From Chryseobacterium camelliae (GTDB lineage Bacteria > Bacteroidota > Bacteroidia > Flavobacteriales > Weeksellaceae): a DNA stretch of 64,000 nucleotides. Of this stretch, positions 52,920 through 62,230 are shown piece after piece. The DNA lies in contig NZ_JAUTAL010000001.1 in assembly GCF_030818575.1 (NCBI RefSeq), positions 3,658,001 to 3,722,000 of the forward strand, read 5' to 3'. How positions within the stretch are numbered: position 1 is the first letter of the stretch; the number at the start of each line of letters is the position of its first letter. Position numbers and translations under genes: made by a program. The notes below the pieces were generated by a model. The model worked only from the letters and a program-made list of their open reading frames with translations. It had not been told where the DNA came from and made no database searches.

Positions 52920-54302
52920 TTATTCAAATGACATGGTTAATGGCATTCGCATGGCATAATTCACCGGTCTTCCATCTTTTTCCGCAGGCTTCCAAGTGAC
53001 ATTTTCATTGGCTTTTTTAAATGAGATTAATGCTTCATTATTAAAAGACTCATTATTTCCTGCGACTTTTACATTCACTACATTTCCGGCGTCGGTTACG
53101 GTAAACATAATATCGGCTCTTGATAAGCCTTTTTCAGCTTCTAGTTTGGAGGGGTCTAACAATTTTGCAACTTTGTTTCTCAGTTCAATCGGTCCGCCGG
53201 GAAATTGCGGAAGCTGTGTCGGATCATTTGTTGAATTGGACACCGTTTCCTGATTCAGATTGGTGCTTTTACCTTCCTTCGGCCGGATGGTATCCTGGAT
53301 CTTTTTATTTTCGATCAGCTGCTCGGGAATTTCAGATGCTTCAGACAAATCATATTTTACGGATTCCGTACCTTCATTTTGTTTAGTTTGGTCTGCCGGA
53401 TCGTAATCTGGTTCTGACATTTTCTTTTGCGTCTTTTCAATCATTTTTTCAATCGGATGGGCATAGGTTTTTTCTACAAATAATCCGAAAGAAATAACCA
53501 GAGCAGGAATACTGATGGCTTTTTTTACTTGGGTCCATATGGACTTCTTGGTGTTCATCATAATAAAACGTTTTTTGATATTTTTAAAATTGAATGTATT
53601 GGTGAGGGTATAATTTTGACTTGAGATGATTTCATCTAATACTAAATTCTGATAGTCTTTGACGTTAAAATTATTTTCCAAAACCGAGTCATCCGCCAGG
53701 AATTCATGATTCATTAGGATGGCATTTTTGTAAAAATAGACAGCCGGATTGAACCAGGTGAAAGCTTTCACGATTTCGATAATAATGAGATCAATGCTGT
53801 GCTTCTGTTCCAGGTGGCTTTTTTCATGCAGAAAAATTCTATCATCTATTTGATTATTGATGAAATATCTTTTTCCTAAGTAGATCGTATTCCAAAAACT
53901 GAAAGGCTGAATTTCATCTTCTGTTACTGAAACTTTGAGATTTTGATAGATGATCTTCTCTCCCTTTAAATTTTTGATTTTCATAAATGAAATAATGAGT
54001 CTGCATAGGAATATAATAGTGATGATTCCATAGAGTATCCAGATCAAGTTAATGAGGTCGAAATCGTTCTGCTTAGGTGTAAGATCCAGAATCTGCTGTG
54101 TAGTTTCAAGGGTAGTCTGTAAATGGTTAACAGGTTTCGGAGCTTCCGTACTGATAGAGATAAAAGGAACCGTATAAGAAAATAACAATGAAAATAGCAG
54201 ATAGATCCTATTGAATCGGTACATCTTTTCCTTCTGCAAAAATCCATAGTACAAGGCAATCAGCAGGCCAGAGCACAATATAATTTTAAAAAGGATTATC
54301 AT
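52920..54302 (-). CDS. BlaR1-like M56 peptidase fused to a TonB C-terminal domain
   Basis: The 460-residue protein has four N-terminal membrane segments in about residues 1-260 with the zinc peptidase motif H-E-K-S-H (about 158) and L-A-D-D-S-V-L. A further membrane segment near 270 precedes a linker. The last 90 residues form a TonB C-terminal domain (A-D-I-M-F-T-V-T-D-A-G-N-V-V-N-V-K-V). In BlaR1 the C-terminal sensor binds a beta-lactam; here TonB_C replaces it, a design common in Bacteroidota. It overlaps the blaI-like gene by 4 bases, so it probably controls it by proteolysis. The gene is AT-rich. Confidence 0.88.
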   Translation of the reverse strand: MIILFKIILCSGLLIALYYGFLQKEKMYRFNRIYLLFSLLFSYTVPFISISTEAPKPVNHLQTTLETTQQILDLTPKQNDFDLINLIWILYGIITIIFLCRLIISFMKIKNLKGEKIIYQNLKVSVTEDEIQPFSFWNTIYLGKRYFINNQIDDRIFLHEKSHLEQKHSIDLIIIEIVKAFTWFNPAVYFYKNAILMNHEFLADDSVLENNFNVKDYQNLVLDEIISSQNYTLTNTFNFKNIKKRFIMMNTKKSIWTQVKKAISIPALVISFGLFVEKTYAHPIEKMIEKTQKKMSEPDYDPADQTKQNEGTESVKYDLSEASEIPEQLIENKKIQDTIRPKEGKSTNLNQETVSNSTNDPTQLPQFPGGPIELRNKVAKLLDPSKLEAEKGLSRADIMFTVTDAGNVVNVKVAGNNESFNNEALISFKKANENVTWKPAEKDGRPVNYAMRMPLTMSFE

Positions 54303-54673
54303 TTTTCATCAATTTGCCTGTCGATAATTTCACGGAGTTCTTTCAGCTGTTTCTGGGACAGTTTTGCGTTCGAGGTAAAAAACGAAGCAAACTGTGTTAC
54401 GGAACTGTTGAAAAAACGGTCAATCATGGAAGACATTTCTTCTTTGAAATATTCCCCTTTCTCGATTTTTGGAAAGTATTCGCGGGAATTTCCATACAAT
54501 GTGTAGCCGACAAAATCTTTGTTCTGCATTCTTTTCAGCAGGGTGGCAATTGTGGTCGTTGCCGGTTTCGGCTCCGGATAAGACTCCAGGATATCCTTCA
54601 TGAATGCTTTTTCTTTTTCCCAAAGAATATCCATAAGGCCTTTTTCAGAATCGGTAAGTTTTATTTCTTTCAT
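54299..54673 (-). CDS. BlaI/MecI/CopY-family repressor
   Basis: The 124-residue protein has the winged-helix domain of the family: L-T-D-S-E-K-G-L-M-D-I-L-W near the start and P-A-T-T-T-I-A-T-L-L-K-R-M-Q-N-K-D-F-V-G-Y as the recognition part. A helical dimer region follows. Cleavage by the coupled M56 peptidase would relieve repression. It precedes and overlaps the peptidase gene (ATGA), and a palindrome of the right type lies just upstream. Confidence 0.92.
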   Translation of the reverse strand: MKEIKLTDSEKGLMDILWEKEKAFMKDILESYPEPKPATTTIATLLKRMQNKDFVGYTLYGNSREYFPKIEKGEYFKEEMSSMIDRFFNSSVTQFASFFTSNAKLSQKQLKELREIIDRQIDEK

Positions 54674-54690
54674 ATTCTACGGATTGTTAA

Positions 54691-54714
54691 TTTATTCTAC
54701 AAATGTAGAATAAA
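54691..54714. promoter_or_regulatory. BlaI-type operator (perfect 24-bp palindrome)
   Basis: The two 11-base arms (TTTATTCTACA and its complement) flank AA, giving a TACA-N2-TGTA core like known BlaI/MecI operators. It lies 18 to 41 bases upstream of the repressor start, so autoregulation is expected. The PQQ-type dehydrogenase gene starts 70 bases away on the other strand and may also be affected. Confidence 0.7.
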
Positions 54715-54783
54715 AAACATGAACTGCCAAATTTTTATGGCATTATTTTTCCATCCATTTCAGGAACCATCAAATCTAATCAT

Positions 54784-56004
54784 ATGAAATTCAATAAATT
54801 TTACATTTCTGCTCTCAGCTTATTCCTGATTTTATCTTCTTGCAAAGACAATACTGTGAATGCCCAGAGTCTGGGTAAAGACGGGAGTGTGGAAACCAAA
54901 GCACCAAATTCTCCGGAATACAAGCCCGCCTTTGCAGGACAGACCAGGATAAAAGCTGTAAAGACCTCAACGCCCTATAATGTGGAGGTTCTGAGTAAAG
55001 ACCTTGGGAAACCCTGGGGAATCATCAACCTGCCGGACGGATGGTTTTTAATTACGGATAAAAGAGGATATATTAATGTTGTTTCGACCGACGGAAAACA
55101 GATCTCCAAAATTGAAGGATTCCCGAAAGTGGACTCCAAAGGCCAGGGAGGAATGCTTGACGTTGCCCTGGATCCGGACTTCAGCAACAACCGCATGATC
55201 TATTTCAGTTTTTCAGAGCCTTACGAGAAAGGAAATCATACCGCAGTAGGGAAAGGAATGCTTTCTGCCGATCTGAAGAATGTTTCAGGAGTACAGGTTA
55301 TTTTCCGGGCAACCCCGACCTACGATGGCGACAAACATTACGGCAGCCGGCTGGCTTTTGATAAAGATGGAAACCTCTTCGTAAGTACAGGCGAGAGATC
55401 GGATAAACAGACCAGGGTTTATGCCCAGAGAACGGACAATTATTTAGGGAAAATTTTAAAAATAACAAAAGACGGAAAACCGGCGCCCGGAAATCCTTTT
55501 ATTGGAAAAGCTGGCTTTAAACCGGAAATTTATGCTTATGGAATCAGGAATCCTCAGGGGTTGGCCATCGATCCTAACGGAACGCTCTGGGATGTTGAAA
55601 TGGGACCGAAAGGTGGTGACGAAATCAACCTGATCAGGCCCGGTAAAAACTATGGCTGGGGCGATGTTACTTACGGAATCGAGTATTCCGGAGAGAAAAT
55701 CAATAACGGAACTACGCAAAAGGCCGGGACGGAACAGCCGGTGTATTACTGGGATCCGGTCATTTCCCCAAGTGGTGTTACTTTCTATACTGGAAACATG
55801 GAGGAATGGAAAGGAAACCTGTTTATCGGTTGCCTGAGCGGCGAACATATCAACAGGATCGTTATGAAAGACAATAAAGTAGTGGGCGAGGAACGCCTGC
55901 TTGCAGATCAGAAAGAAAGGTTCAGGGATGTATTGAACGGTAGTGACGGCAGCCTGTATGCCGTAACCGATAGCGGAAAGCTGTACAGGATTTCAAAAAA
56001 GTAA
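54784..56004 (+). CDS. Soluble sugar dehydrogenase-like lipoprotein (PQQ-dependent type)
   Basis: The 406-residue protein has a lipoprotein signal (L-F-L-I-L-S-S-C20). The six-bladed propeller of the GSDH family shows in G-K-P-W-G-I-I-N-L-P-D-G, G-G-M-L-D-V-A-L-D-P-D-F, H-Y-G-S-R-L-A-F-D and Y-G-I-R-N-P-Q-G-L-A-I-D-P. G-P-K-G-G-D-E-I-N and K-N-Y-G-W-G follow. It would oxidise an aldose sugar in the periplasm with PQQ. PQQ synthesis genes are not in the window. Confidence 0.88.
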   Translation: MKFNKFYISALSLFLILSSCKDNTVNAQSLGKDGSVETKAPNSPEYKPAFAGQTRIKAVKTSTPYNVEVLSKDLGKPWGIINLPDGWFLITDKRGYINVVSTDGKQISKIEGFPKVDSKGQGGMLDVALDPDFSNNRMIYFSFSEPYEKGNHTAVGKGMLSADLKNVSGVQVIFRATPTYDGDKHYGSRLAFDKDGNLFVSTGERSDKQTRVYAQRTDNYLGKILKITKDGKPAPGNPFIGKAGFKPEIYAYGIRNPQGLAIDPNGTLWDVEMGPKGGDEINLIRPGKNYGWGDVTYGIEYSGEKINNGTTQKAGTEQPVYYWDPVISPSGVTFYTGNMEEWKGNLFIGCLSGEHINRIVMKDNKVVGEERLLADQKERFRDVLNGSDGSLYAVTDSGKLYRISKK

Positions 56005-56028
56005 ACTCTTCAAATAAACATTATAAAG

Positions 56029-56060
56029 AACGGGTTCAGAAAAATATTCTGAACCCGTTT
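56029..56060. terminator. Bidirectional terminator between the sugar dehydrogenase and tnaA
   Basis: A perfect 13-bp stem AACGGGTTCAGAA / TTCTGAACCCGTT encloses AAATA. Both neighbouring genes converge on it. Confidence 0.8.
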
Positions 56061-56072
56061 ATGGTATAGCTA

Positions 56073-57449
56073 CTAAGCTTCTTCCAGATGTACCGTGAAA
56101 TGCCTCAGGAGCTCAGGCTCCCAGGTAATTCTGTACCCTTTGGTAATTTCATCCCGTCTTTCATATACATTTTTAATTGCGGCAGCAATATAATCCATAT
56201 GATTATTCGTATAGGTTCTCCTTGGAATGGCGAGGCGTACCAGTTCCAGCTTAGGATAACGGTTTTCCCTGGTCTCCGGATCCCTGTCCGCCAGCAATGT
56301 ACCGATTTCCACGGTTCTGATACCGGCTTCTTTATAAATTTCCAGCCCAAGAGTCTGTGCCGGGTATTCTTCGCGGGATACTTCAGGCAGGAAGTTAAGA
56401 GAATCAATGAATACGGCATGTCCTCCGATCGGTTTTTGTACCGGGATTCCGTATTCAATCAGTTTATGGCCAAGGTATTCAACCTGTGAAATCCTGCTTT
56501 CCAGGTAAGCAAATTCTGTCGCTTCATCCAGTCCTACTGCCAATGCGGCCATATCTCTGCCGGCCATTCCGCCATAGGTGATAAAACCTTCATAAATAAT
56601 GGTGAAATTGGAAGCCTTCCTGAATACCTCTTCGTTATTCAGGGCAATGAATCCGCCGATATTTACCAATCCGTCTTTCTTGGAACTCATGGTCATCCCT
56701 TCCCCGTAAGAGAAAATTTCTTTGCAGATATCCTTGATGCTTCTGTGTTCCTGTCCCGCTTCTCTTTTCTTGATGAAATAAGCATTTTCAGCAAATCTAG
56801 CTGAATCAAAAAATACAGGGATTCCGTACTGGTCGGATAATGCTTTTACCGCTTTCATGTTTTCGAGAGATACAGGCTGACCTCCGGAAGAGTTACAGGT
56901 AATGGTGATCAGGCAGAAAGGGATTTTTTCTTTCGGATGGCTTTTATAGACTTCTTCCAGTTTTTCAAGGTTGATATTGCCCTTAAACGGATGAAGGTCA
57001 TTGATATCAAAGGCTTCATCTATGGTACAGTCGATGGCATGAGCTTTCCTGAACTCGATATGCCCTTTTGTGGTATCAAAGTGCGAGTTTCCGGGAATCA
57101 CGTCACCGTCTTTCACCAATACGGAAAACAGTACGTTTTCTGCGGCCCTTCCCTGGTGGGTCGGCAGCAGGTACTTGAACCCGGTGATCTTCTGAACGGT
57201 AGCATGCAGCTGCTCAAATGACCTGGATCCGGCATAACTTTCATCACCTGTCATCAGGGCTCCCCATTGCCTGTCAGACATGGCGCCTGTTCCGGAATCT
57301 GTCAATAGGTCAATAAACACCTGTGAAGATTTAAGGTTGAATAAATTATAACGGGCTTCTTTCAGCCACTGTTCTCTTTCTTCTCTGGTAGACTGGCGGA
57401 TTTCTTCCACCATTTTAATGCGGAAAGGTTCCGCGTATGGTAAATTCAT
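56073..57449 (-). CDS. tnaA: Tryptophanase
   Basis: The 458-residue PLP enzyme has S-Y-A-G-S-R-S-F near residue 71, the core L-L-P-T-H-Q-G-R-A-A-E-N, and N-S-S-G-G-Q-P-V-S. F-F-D-S-A-R-F-A-E-N-A-Y follows. The PLP lysine is in M-T-M-S-S-K-K-D-G. It cleaves tryptophan to indole, pyruvate and ammonia, fitting the indole-positive phenotype of many Chryseobacterium. No TnaC-like leader peptide was seen in the 76-base gap upstream. It follows a DUF502 gene and miaE on the same strand. Confidence 0.95.
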   Translation of the reverse strand: MNLPYAEPFRIKMVEEIRQSTREEREQWLKEARYNLFNLKSSQVFIDLLTDSGTGAMSDRQWGALMTGDESYAGSRSFEQLHATVQKITGFKYLLPTHQGRAAENVLFSVLVKDGDVIPGNSHFDTTKGHIEFRKAHAIDCTIDEAFDINDLHPFKGNINLEKLEEVYKSHPKEKIPFCLITITCNSSGGQPVSLENMKAVKALSDQYGIPVFFDSARFAENAYFIKKREAGQEHRSIKDICKEIFSYGEGMTMSSKKDGLVNIGGFIALNNEEVFRKASNFTIIYEGFITYGGMAGRDMAALAVGLDEATEFAYLESRISQVEYLGHKLIEYGIPVQKPIGGHAVFIDSLNFLPEVSREEYPAQTLGLEIYKEAGIRTVEIGTLLADRDPETRENRYPKLELVRLAIPRRTYTNNHMDYIAAAIKNVYERRDEITKGYRITWEPELLRHFTVHLEEA

Positions 57450-57525
57450 GGATTAAGTATGTTTAAGAATTGTTATAGAAAAAATTTAAAAATTCCATTC
57501 ATCAGATATGTCTGCACAGGAACGG

Positions 57526-58143
57526 CTATTCCGGTGCCTTGAATATATTGTCATCTGAATGAAATCCTGCAACTCCGCCGCTAACGGCAAATTTCATGGC
57601 TGAAGCTGCGGTCATGCCCACGACAGGCTTGATATTTTTTTCTTCTGTAACAATTACCCAGCCTGAAATGGCGTAGGAATGCGGGAGGTAAACGGCCACA
57701 TAATTGTGCTTTTCCACATCGGCCATTTCTTTTTGTGTAAGAAAGCCGATCCTCCAGATCTCTGGGTTTTCATTGGTCTTTACCCAGACCGGATCGTTGA
57801 ATTTTTTTTTATCTCCGACGAAGGAGGACATGACGTCTTTCGTTGGGGTATAGATATGTTTTACACCGGGCGTTTTTTCCAGCAGGCGGTCCATGGAATC
57901 GAAAAAGAATTTGCCGACCACGAATTTATTTCCCAGGAAACCTAATGCGGCCGTAAACAGGATCGTTGAAATAAAAACCAGTCCCGGGATTTCTTTTGCC
58001 ACAGACGGGATGATGTTATCAATAGACGTAACTACATACCATATAACAAAGATCGTCAGGCCGATTGGCCCGATAATGACTAATCCCTGGAAGAAATTCT
58101 TCAGGAAAAAATTGGCTATATTTTCAAACGTAAATTTTTTCAA
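57526..58143 (-). CDS. DUF502-family membrane protein
   Basis: The 205-residue protein has two membrane segments near 20-40 and 55-77. The family core follows: P-G-V-K-H-I-Y-T-P-T-K-D-V and V-A-V-Y-L-P-H-S-Y-A-I-S-G-W. The family is conserved across bacteria and chloroplasts without a settled function. It starts 9 bases after miaE. Confidence 0.88.
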   Translation of the reverse strand: MKKFTFENIANFFLKNFFQGLVIIGPIGLTIFVIWYVVTSIDNIIPSVAKEIPGLVFISTILFTAALGFLGNKFVVGKFFFDSMDRLLEKTPGVKHIYTPTKDVMSSFVGDKKKFNDPVWVKTNENPEIWRIGFLTQKEMADVEKHNYVAVYLPHSYAISGWVIVTEEKNIKPVVGMTAASAMKFAVSGGVAGFHSDDNIFKAPE

Positions 58144-58152
58144 TGTCTGTTA

Positions 58153-58731
58153 TTATCCGTGTATGGTTTCACCCTTTCCGTACGACTGGATGATCCTGGC
58201 CTCATAGTCCAGCCATTCTTCCCACCGTGCATTAACCTTTTCCGGGTCCCCAAGCTGCCTTGCAAATCCGATAAAAGTGGTATAATGGTTGGCTTCCGAA
58301 ATCATCAGTTCACGGTAAAATGTTTTCAGCTCCTCGTCCCGTATATTTTCGGTAAGCACCTTGAACCTTTCACAGCTCCGGGCTTCTATCATGGCTGCGA
58401 AAAGCATTTTATCAACAATCAGGTCTTCCCGGCTTCCCTGGACGATGAACTTCATGAGTTCATTAACATAATCGTCTTTCCTGGCCCTTCCGAATGTATA
58501 CCCTCTCTTTTTGATGATCTCATGCACCTGATTGAAGTGGTCCAGTTCTTCCTGTGCTATGGCAAGGAGTTCCGTGACAATTTCCGGGTGTTCCGGAAGC
58601 ATGGTAATAAGTCCGATGGCATTGGTTGCCGCTTTCTGCTCACACCAGGCATGATCCGTTAAAATTTCTCCGATGTTCCCCTCTGCAATATTGGCCCACC
58701 TTGGGTCGGTAGGGAGTTTCAGCTTAAACAT
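58153..58731 (-). CDS. miaE: tRNA-(ms2io6A37) hydroxylase-like protein
   Basis: The 192-residue ferritin-like diiron protein has the Glu/His ligands in E-E-L-D-H-F-N-Q-V-H, E-A-R-S-C-E-R-F and I-S-E-A-N-H-Y-T-T-F. MiaE hydroxylates the isopentenyl group at tRNA position 37. Length and spacing of the ligands match. It heads a minus-strand unit with DUF502 and possibly tnaA. Confidence 0.92.
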   Translation of the reverse strand: MFKLKLPTDPRWANIAEGNIGEILTDHAWCEQKAATNAIGLITMLPEHPEIVTELLAIAQEELDHFNQVHEIIKKRGYTFGRARKDDYVNELMKFIVQGSREDLIVDKMLFAAMIEARSCERFKVLTENIRDEELKTFYRELMISEANHYTTFIGFARQLGDPEKVNARWEEWLDYEARIIQSYGKGETIHG

Positions 58732-58889
58732 GTTTCAAATTTTCTGTAAAATTAAAATAAATTGCGATATGTCAGAACTTTTATTGAATTTTAATATTTT
58801 TAGAATGGATGTCTTTATTTTCGTTAAAACATTTTAAAATAATGGTATTTATTTTGATATTATGTCTATAACATTAAAAAAATAAAACA

Positions 58890-59141
58890 ATGAAAACAAT
58901 TTCAATGCTTAAAAGCAAAATTAATCAGGTATTTGCCCTTATTTTGTTCACTTTGATGTCAGGATTTACTTTTGCACAGGGGAACACAGGAAGTACAGGG
59001 ACTGATGTTACTGTAAATTCTACCACAACAACCACAACAACAGAATGGTACACCGATCCTAAATACATCATTATAGGTGTGGTGGTACTCATCCTTATCG
59101 TTGTACTCCTTACCCGGAACGGAAGAAGAGACAGGGGCTAA
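58890..59141 (+). CDS. Small membrane protein with Thr-rich linker (83 aa)
   Basis: The protein has a signal-like segment (residues about 8-30, ending T-F-A-Q). A low-complexity stretch with N-S-T-T-T-T-T-T-T follows, then one membrane segment near 57-76 and a basic end R-N-G-R-R-D-R-G. It could be a small envelope protein. No family is recognised. Its stop lies directly next to the stop of the converging acyltransferase gene. Confidence 0.65.
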   Translation: MKTISMLKSKINQVFALILFTLMSGFTFAQGNTGSTGTDVTVNSTTTTTTTEWYTDPKYIIIGVVVLILIVVLLTRNGRRDRG

Positions 59142-60231
59142 TCAGGCTGCTGTTTTCTTTCTTAAAAATTCCAGTATTTTCCATCCTTCCGCATCCGCTT
59201 TTTTAAGCAAAGGTGCAATAAGTGATGCTAAAATGATATTAATGCCGTAAATGATCACCATCATGATCCACCACGGCATTTTTCCGTTGATAGATACGAC
59301 AATGCAGTATACCAGTGATGAGCTGATCCCTTGGGCAAAGTAAAAGAATATGGCATTTTTACCTATATATGTAATGAAATTTTCCTTGGTTATTTTAAGC
59401 CTGTTGTAAAGGGTAAATAAAGTAACCAGTGAAAATAATGTCCAGATTATATAGGGTATCTTTGGAGGAAACTTATTTCTGTTGATCTTATAAAAGATAT
59501 CATTTCCGTAAAACCAGAACATCACCATCAGGAGCACCCCTACTGCCAAGTAAAGAAGCGGGATCATGCCCGGGCTTATTTTTTTGCCTTTCATCCTGTT
59601 GCCGATCAGGAAAACTGCCAGATAGAAGCTGACATATCCTACCTGGCCTGACGGATAGTAAAATGGGAAAAAATTAAACAGTAAGGTCAGGATAACACAG
59701 ATTGCAATAAACCAGTTGATATGCTTCGGGAAAAACCTTAAGATCAGAACCCCGAATACAGTCAGGATAAAATAGACTTTCAGGTACCAGAAACTTCCCA
59801 TAACTACCGGAAATGTATCAGCATTGGTATATTGGTGCAGATACCAGTTTCCGAGATTCTGCCATTGCGGTTCTGTAGATATTGCCGTCGCTGCATATTT
59901 GGATCCGAAAGTGGAATAAAAATGCTGGAGCCATTCCGCTGAAAAGAAGCTGAGACCGAATACCTTGAAAAAATAATCCGCGAACAAACAGCAGGGTAAC
60001 AAAGATCATGTAGGTAATCTGAAGTTTCAGCAGCCTGTAAAATGTTTTTTCAATATTGTTGCCTGAAGTTATTCCGCTCAGGGCATAAAACAGCGCTACA
60101 TCAAACACCAGGGAGAAGACCCTCACTTCTGCCGGAATATAAAACTGTCCGGACCAGAAAGCAGTGTGGATGAAGATAATGGACAGGGTAGCGAGCCCTT
60201 TGGCAAAATCAATGTAGAGATCTCTTTTCAT
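59142..60231 (-). pseudogene. Acyltransferase-3-type membrane protein, split by a frameshift
   Basis: Frame 1 starts at ATG 60231 (M-K-R-D-L-Y-I-D-F-A-K-G-L-A-T-L-S-I-I-F-I-H-T), the usual start of acyltransferase-3 proteins with the catalytic His. It fades into unrelated sequence after F-V-T-L-L-F. Frame 2, ending at 59142, continues with F-F-K-V-F-G-L-S-F-F-S and the remaining membrane segments. One extra T in a six-T run (59968-59973) joins the two. Joined, it would be about 360 residues with ten segments, a normal length. Such proteins acylate sugars at the cell surface. Confidence 0.75.
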
Positions 60232-60292
60232 GCAGTGTATATGGATATAATTGGCAAAGCCAAAATTAGATAAAGTTTTCGGAATAGGTTTC

Positions 60293-60330
60293 ATAAAAAA
60301 AGGAAGCAGAATCGTAATCCTGCTTCCTTT
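60293..60330 (-). terminator. Terminator after the zinc peptidase lipoprotein
   Basis: The stem AAAGGAAGCAG / CTGCTTCCTTT with a ten-base loop lies 27 bases downstream of the stop and has a T run on the minus strand. Confidence 0.75.
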
Positions 60331-60356
60331 ACTGTAAATATTGAGAATGAATGTTA

Positions 60357-61244
60357 CTATTTCAGTTGTTTGAACTCTTCCGCAGAGATTTCTCCGGACT
60401 GAATTTTTCTCAGCTCGTCAATATACTGCATCATATAAGCATCCAGCTCAGGATTTCTTGAGTTTTTCCCCATTTTATAGGTGCCGTTCAGGACGCCCTG
60501 GTAATAGTAGAAAAAGTTGTAGTCGAAATCAGAGGCTGAAAGGTTGTACTGTCCCAGCAGGAATCCCAGACGTACTGCTGATCTCCTTTGTGGGGGCGTA
60601 CCATGGTGGCCAGGGCTAGTAGTAGAATAATCTCCGATGCTTTGTGCAAACTCATAAGCGGCGGCGATCTCCGAGAACTGTGTTTTGTTATATCCTTCCG
60701 GTCTTCTCAGATAGTAGCCTGCAAACCCGTCTGCCTCAAGCTCATTCGGTCTGGCAGTAGATTCACTAACGGAAGGCAGTCCGAAAATATACTGAAGCTG
60801 GTGGCCGTATTCGTGAGCGAGGATCATCGCATTTACGATATCTCCGCCTTTATTTTTGGCATCATAATAAATGGCATACCCGTAATAAATTTTTCCTGTG
60901 GAGTAGGAGATGGCATTATACGTAGAATTCGGATTGGAGGGATCATCAACAAATCTCAGGGTAGGATTGCTTCTGCCCCAAAGGCTGGCAATTTTCGTCA
61001 TCTGGCCGTTCATGAAATTGGTATCCGTTGAGGTTTTCATGCTGGTTTTCAGCACCGCTGAGGAATTCCAGTTCTGGTCTACATAGTAACATGCCTTTTC
61101 CAGTTCATTAGGCTGTTCGATTTTGGCACTTTCAGCTTGTGGCTGCTGTAACAGATTGTCTTCGGTAGAGTTGTCATTACATGCTGTCAGAGAGAATACA
61201 GCCATAGCTCCTGCTAAACAGCAGAAATTAAAGTTTTTCTTCAT
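60357..61244 (-). CDS. Zinc metallopeptidase-like lipoprotein
   Basis: The 295-residue protein has a lipoprotein signal with C22. The zincin motif is H144-E-Y-G-H148, and N-E-L-E-A-D-G-F (E168, E170, D172) supplies a third ligand, as in YpfJ-like neutral zinc peptidases. A tail with Y-I-D-E-L-R-K follows. It should sit at the periplasmic side of a membrane or at the surface. Substrate unknown. Confidence 0.85.
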   Translation of the reverse strand: MKKNFNFCCLAGAMAVFSLTACNDNSTEDNLLQQPQAESAKIEQPNELEKACYYVDQNWNSSAVLKTSMKTSTDTNFMNGQMTKIASLWGRSNPTLRFVDDPSNPNSTYNAISYSTGKIYYGYAIYYDAKNKGGDIVNAMILAHEYGHQLQYIFGLPSVSESTARPNELEADGFAGYYLRRPEGYNKTQFSEIAAAYEFAQSIGDYSTTSPGHHGTPPQRRSAVRLGFLLGQYNLSASDFDYNFFYYYQGVLNGTYKMGKNSRNPELDAYMMQYIDELRKIQSGEISAEEFKQLK

Positions 61245-61396
61245 ATTAAAAATTTTGGTATCGACTAAGTTATAAAATTATCTCTTACACGGGATAATTT
61301 TCATTTAAAAAAATATTCATTGCATAGTGAATACATTTGGATTTTTATTTAATAAAAAAATAAAGATTGATTATGAGAGGATTGGAAAATTATTCT

Positions 61397-61404
61397 TATA
61401 TTTG
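61397..61404 (+). promoter_or_regulatory. -7 element of the rplU-rpmA operon
   Basis: TATATTTG matches TAnnTTTG and ends 29 bases before rplU. Confidence 0.5.
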
Positions 61405-61433
61405 CACCTCGAATAACTAAAATTTTATAAACA

Positions 61434-61823
61434 ATGTTTGCAATTGTAGAAATAGCAGGGCTTCAATATAAAGTTGAGCAAGACCAGAAGTTGTTTGTAA
61501 ACCGTTTGGCAGGAGACAAAGGATCAAAAGTTTCTTTTGATAAAATTCTTCTTACCGTAAACGGTTCAATCACTGTAGGCGCCCCGGCTGTAAGCGGAAT
61601 CACTGTAGAGGCAGAGATTCTTGATCACGTTAAAGCTGATAAGGTAATCGTTTTCAAAAAGAAAAGAAGAAAAGGTTACAAAGTGAAAAACGGTCACAGA
61701 CAATCTCTTACTCAGATCCAGATTACCGGTATCACCGGATTTGAAGGAGCTAAAAAAGAAGAGAAAGCTGCTAGGAAGACCACGAAAAAAGCAGATGCTG
61801 AAACTGCTGAAAGCGCAGAATAA
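61434..61823 (+). CDS. rplU: 50S ribosomal protein L21 with C-terminal extension
   Basis: The 129-residue protein matches bL21 (M-F-A-I-V-E-I-A-G-L-Q-Y-K-V-E-Q, K-K-K-R-R-K-G-Y-K-V-K-N-G-H-R-Q). A 25-residue tail rich in Lys, Ala, Thr and Glu goes beyond the usual end near residue 104. Such tails are common in Bacteroidota. It is cotranscribed with rpmA 28 bases downstream. Confidence 0.97.
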   Translation: MFAIVEIAGLQYKVEQDQKLFVNRLAGDKGSKVSFDKILLTVNGSITVGAPAVSGITVEAEILDHVKADKVIVFKKKRRKGYKVKNGHRQSLTQIQITGITGFEGAKKEEKAARKTTKKADAETAESAE

Positions 61824-61851
61824 TTGTAAAACCAAAAAACCTTAGAATAAA

Positions 61852-62109
61852 ATGGCACATAAGAAAGGAGTTGGTAGTTCCAAAAACGGTAGAGAATCAC
61901 ACTCCAAAAGATTAGGAGTAAAGATTTTCGGAGGTCAGGAAGCTATTGCCGGAAATATTATTGTTAGACAAAGAGGTACGCAACACCACCCGGGTGCAAA
62001 CGTGGGTATCGGTAAAGACCACACTTTGTTTGCATTGGTAGACGGTAAAGTAGTTTTCAGAAAGAAAGCAAACAACAGATCTTATGTATCTGTAGAAGCA
62101 AACGCATAA
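61852..62109 (+). CDS. rpmA: 50S ribosomal protein L27
   Basis: The 85-residue protein has the bL27 pattern: [30 protein letters not shown] and H-P-G. There is no N-terminal prepeptide of the Firmicutes type. A terminator at 62137-62165 follows. Confidence 0.97.
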   Translation: MAHKKGVGSSKNGRESHSKRLGVKIFGGQEAIAGNIIVRQRGTQHHPGANVGIGKDHTLFALVDGKVVFRKKANNRSYVSVEANA

Positions 62110-62136
62110 TTTAATTATCCGTTTTATACAAAATCT

Positions 62137-62165
62137 AATCCTCAGCAATTTTGCTGGGGATTTTC
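62137..62165 (+). terminator. Terminator after rpmA
   Basis: A 12-base stem with one G-U pair (AATCCTCAGCAA / TTGCTGGGGATT) is followed by TTTT. It lies 27 bases after the stop. Confidence 0.75.
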
Positions 62166-62230
62166 TGTTTATTCATACTATTGGTTATTATTTTACGTTA
62201 TACAAGGACCAATTCTAAAATAAAATCAAT

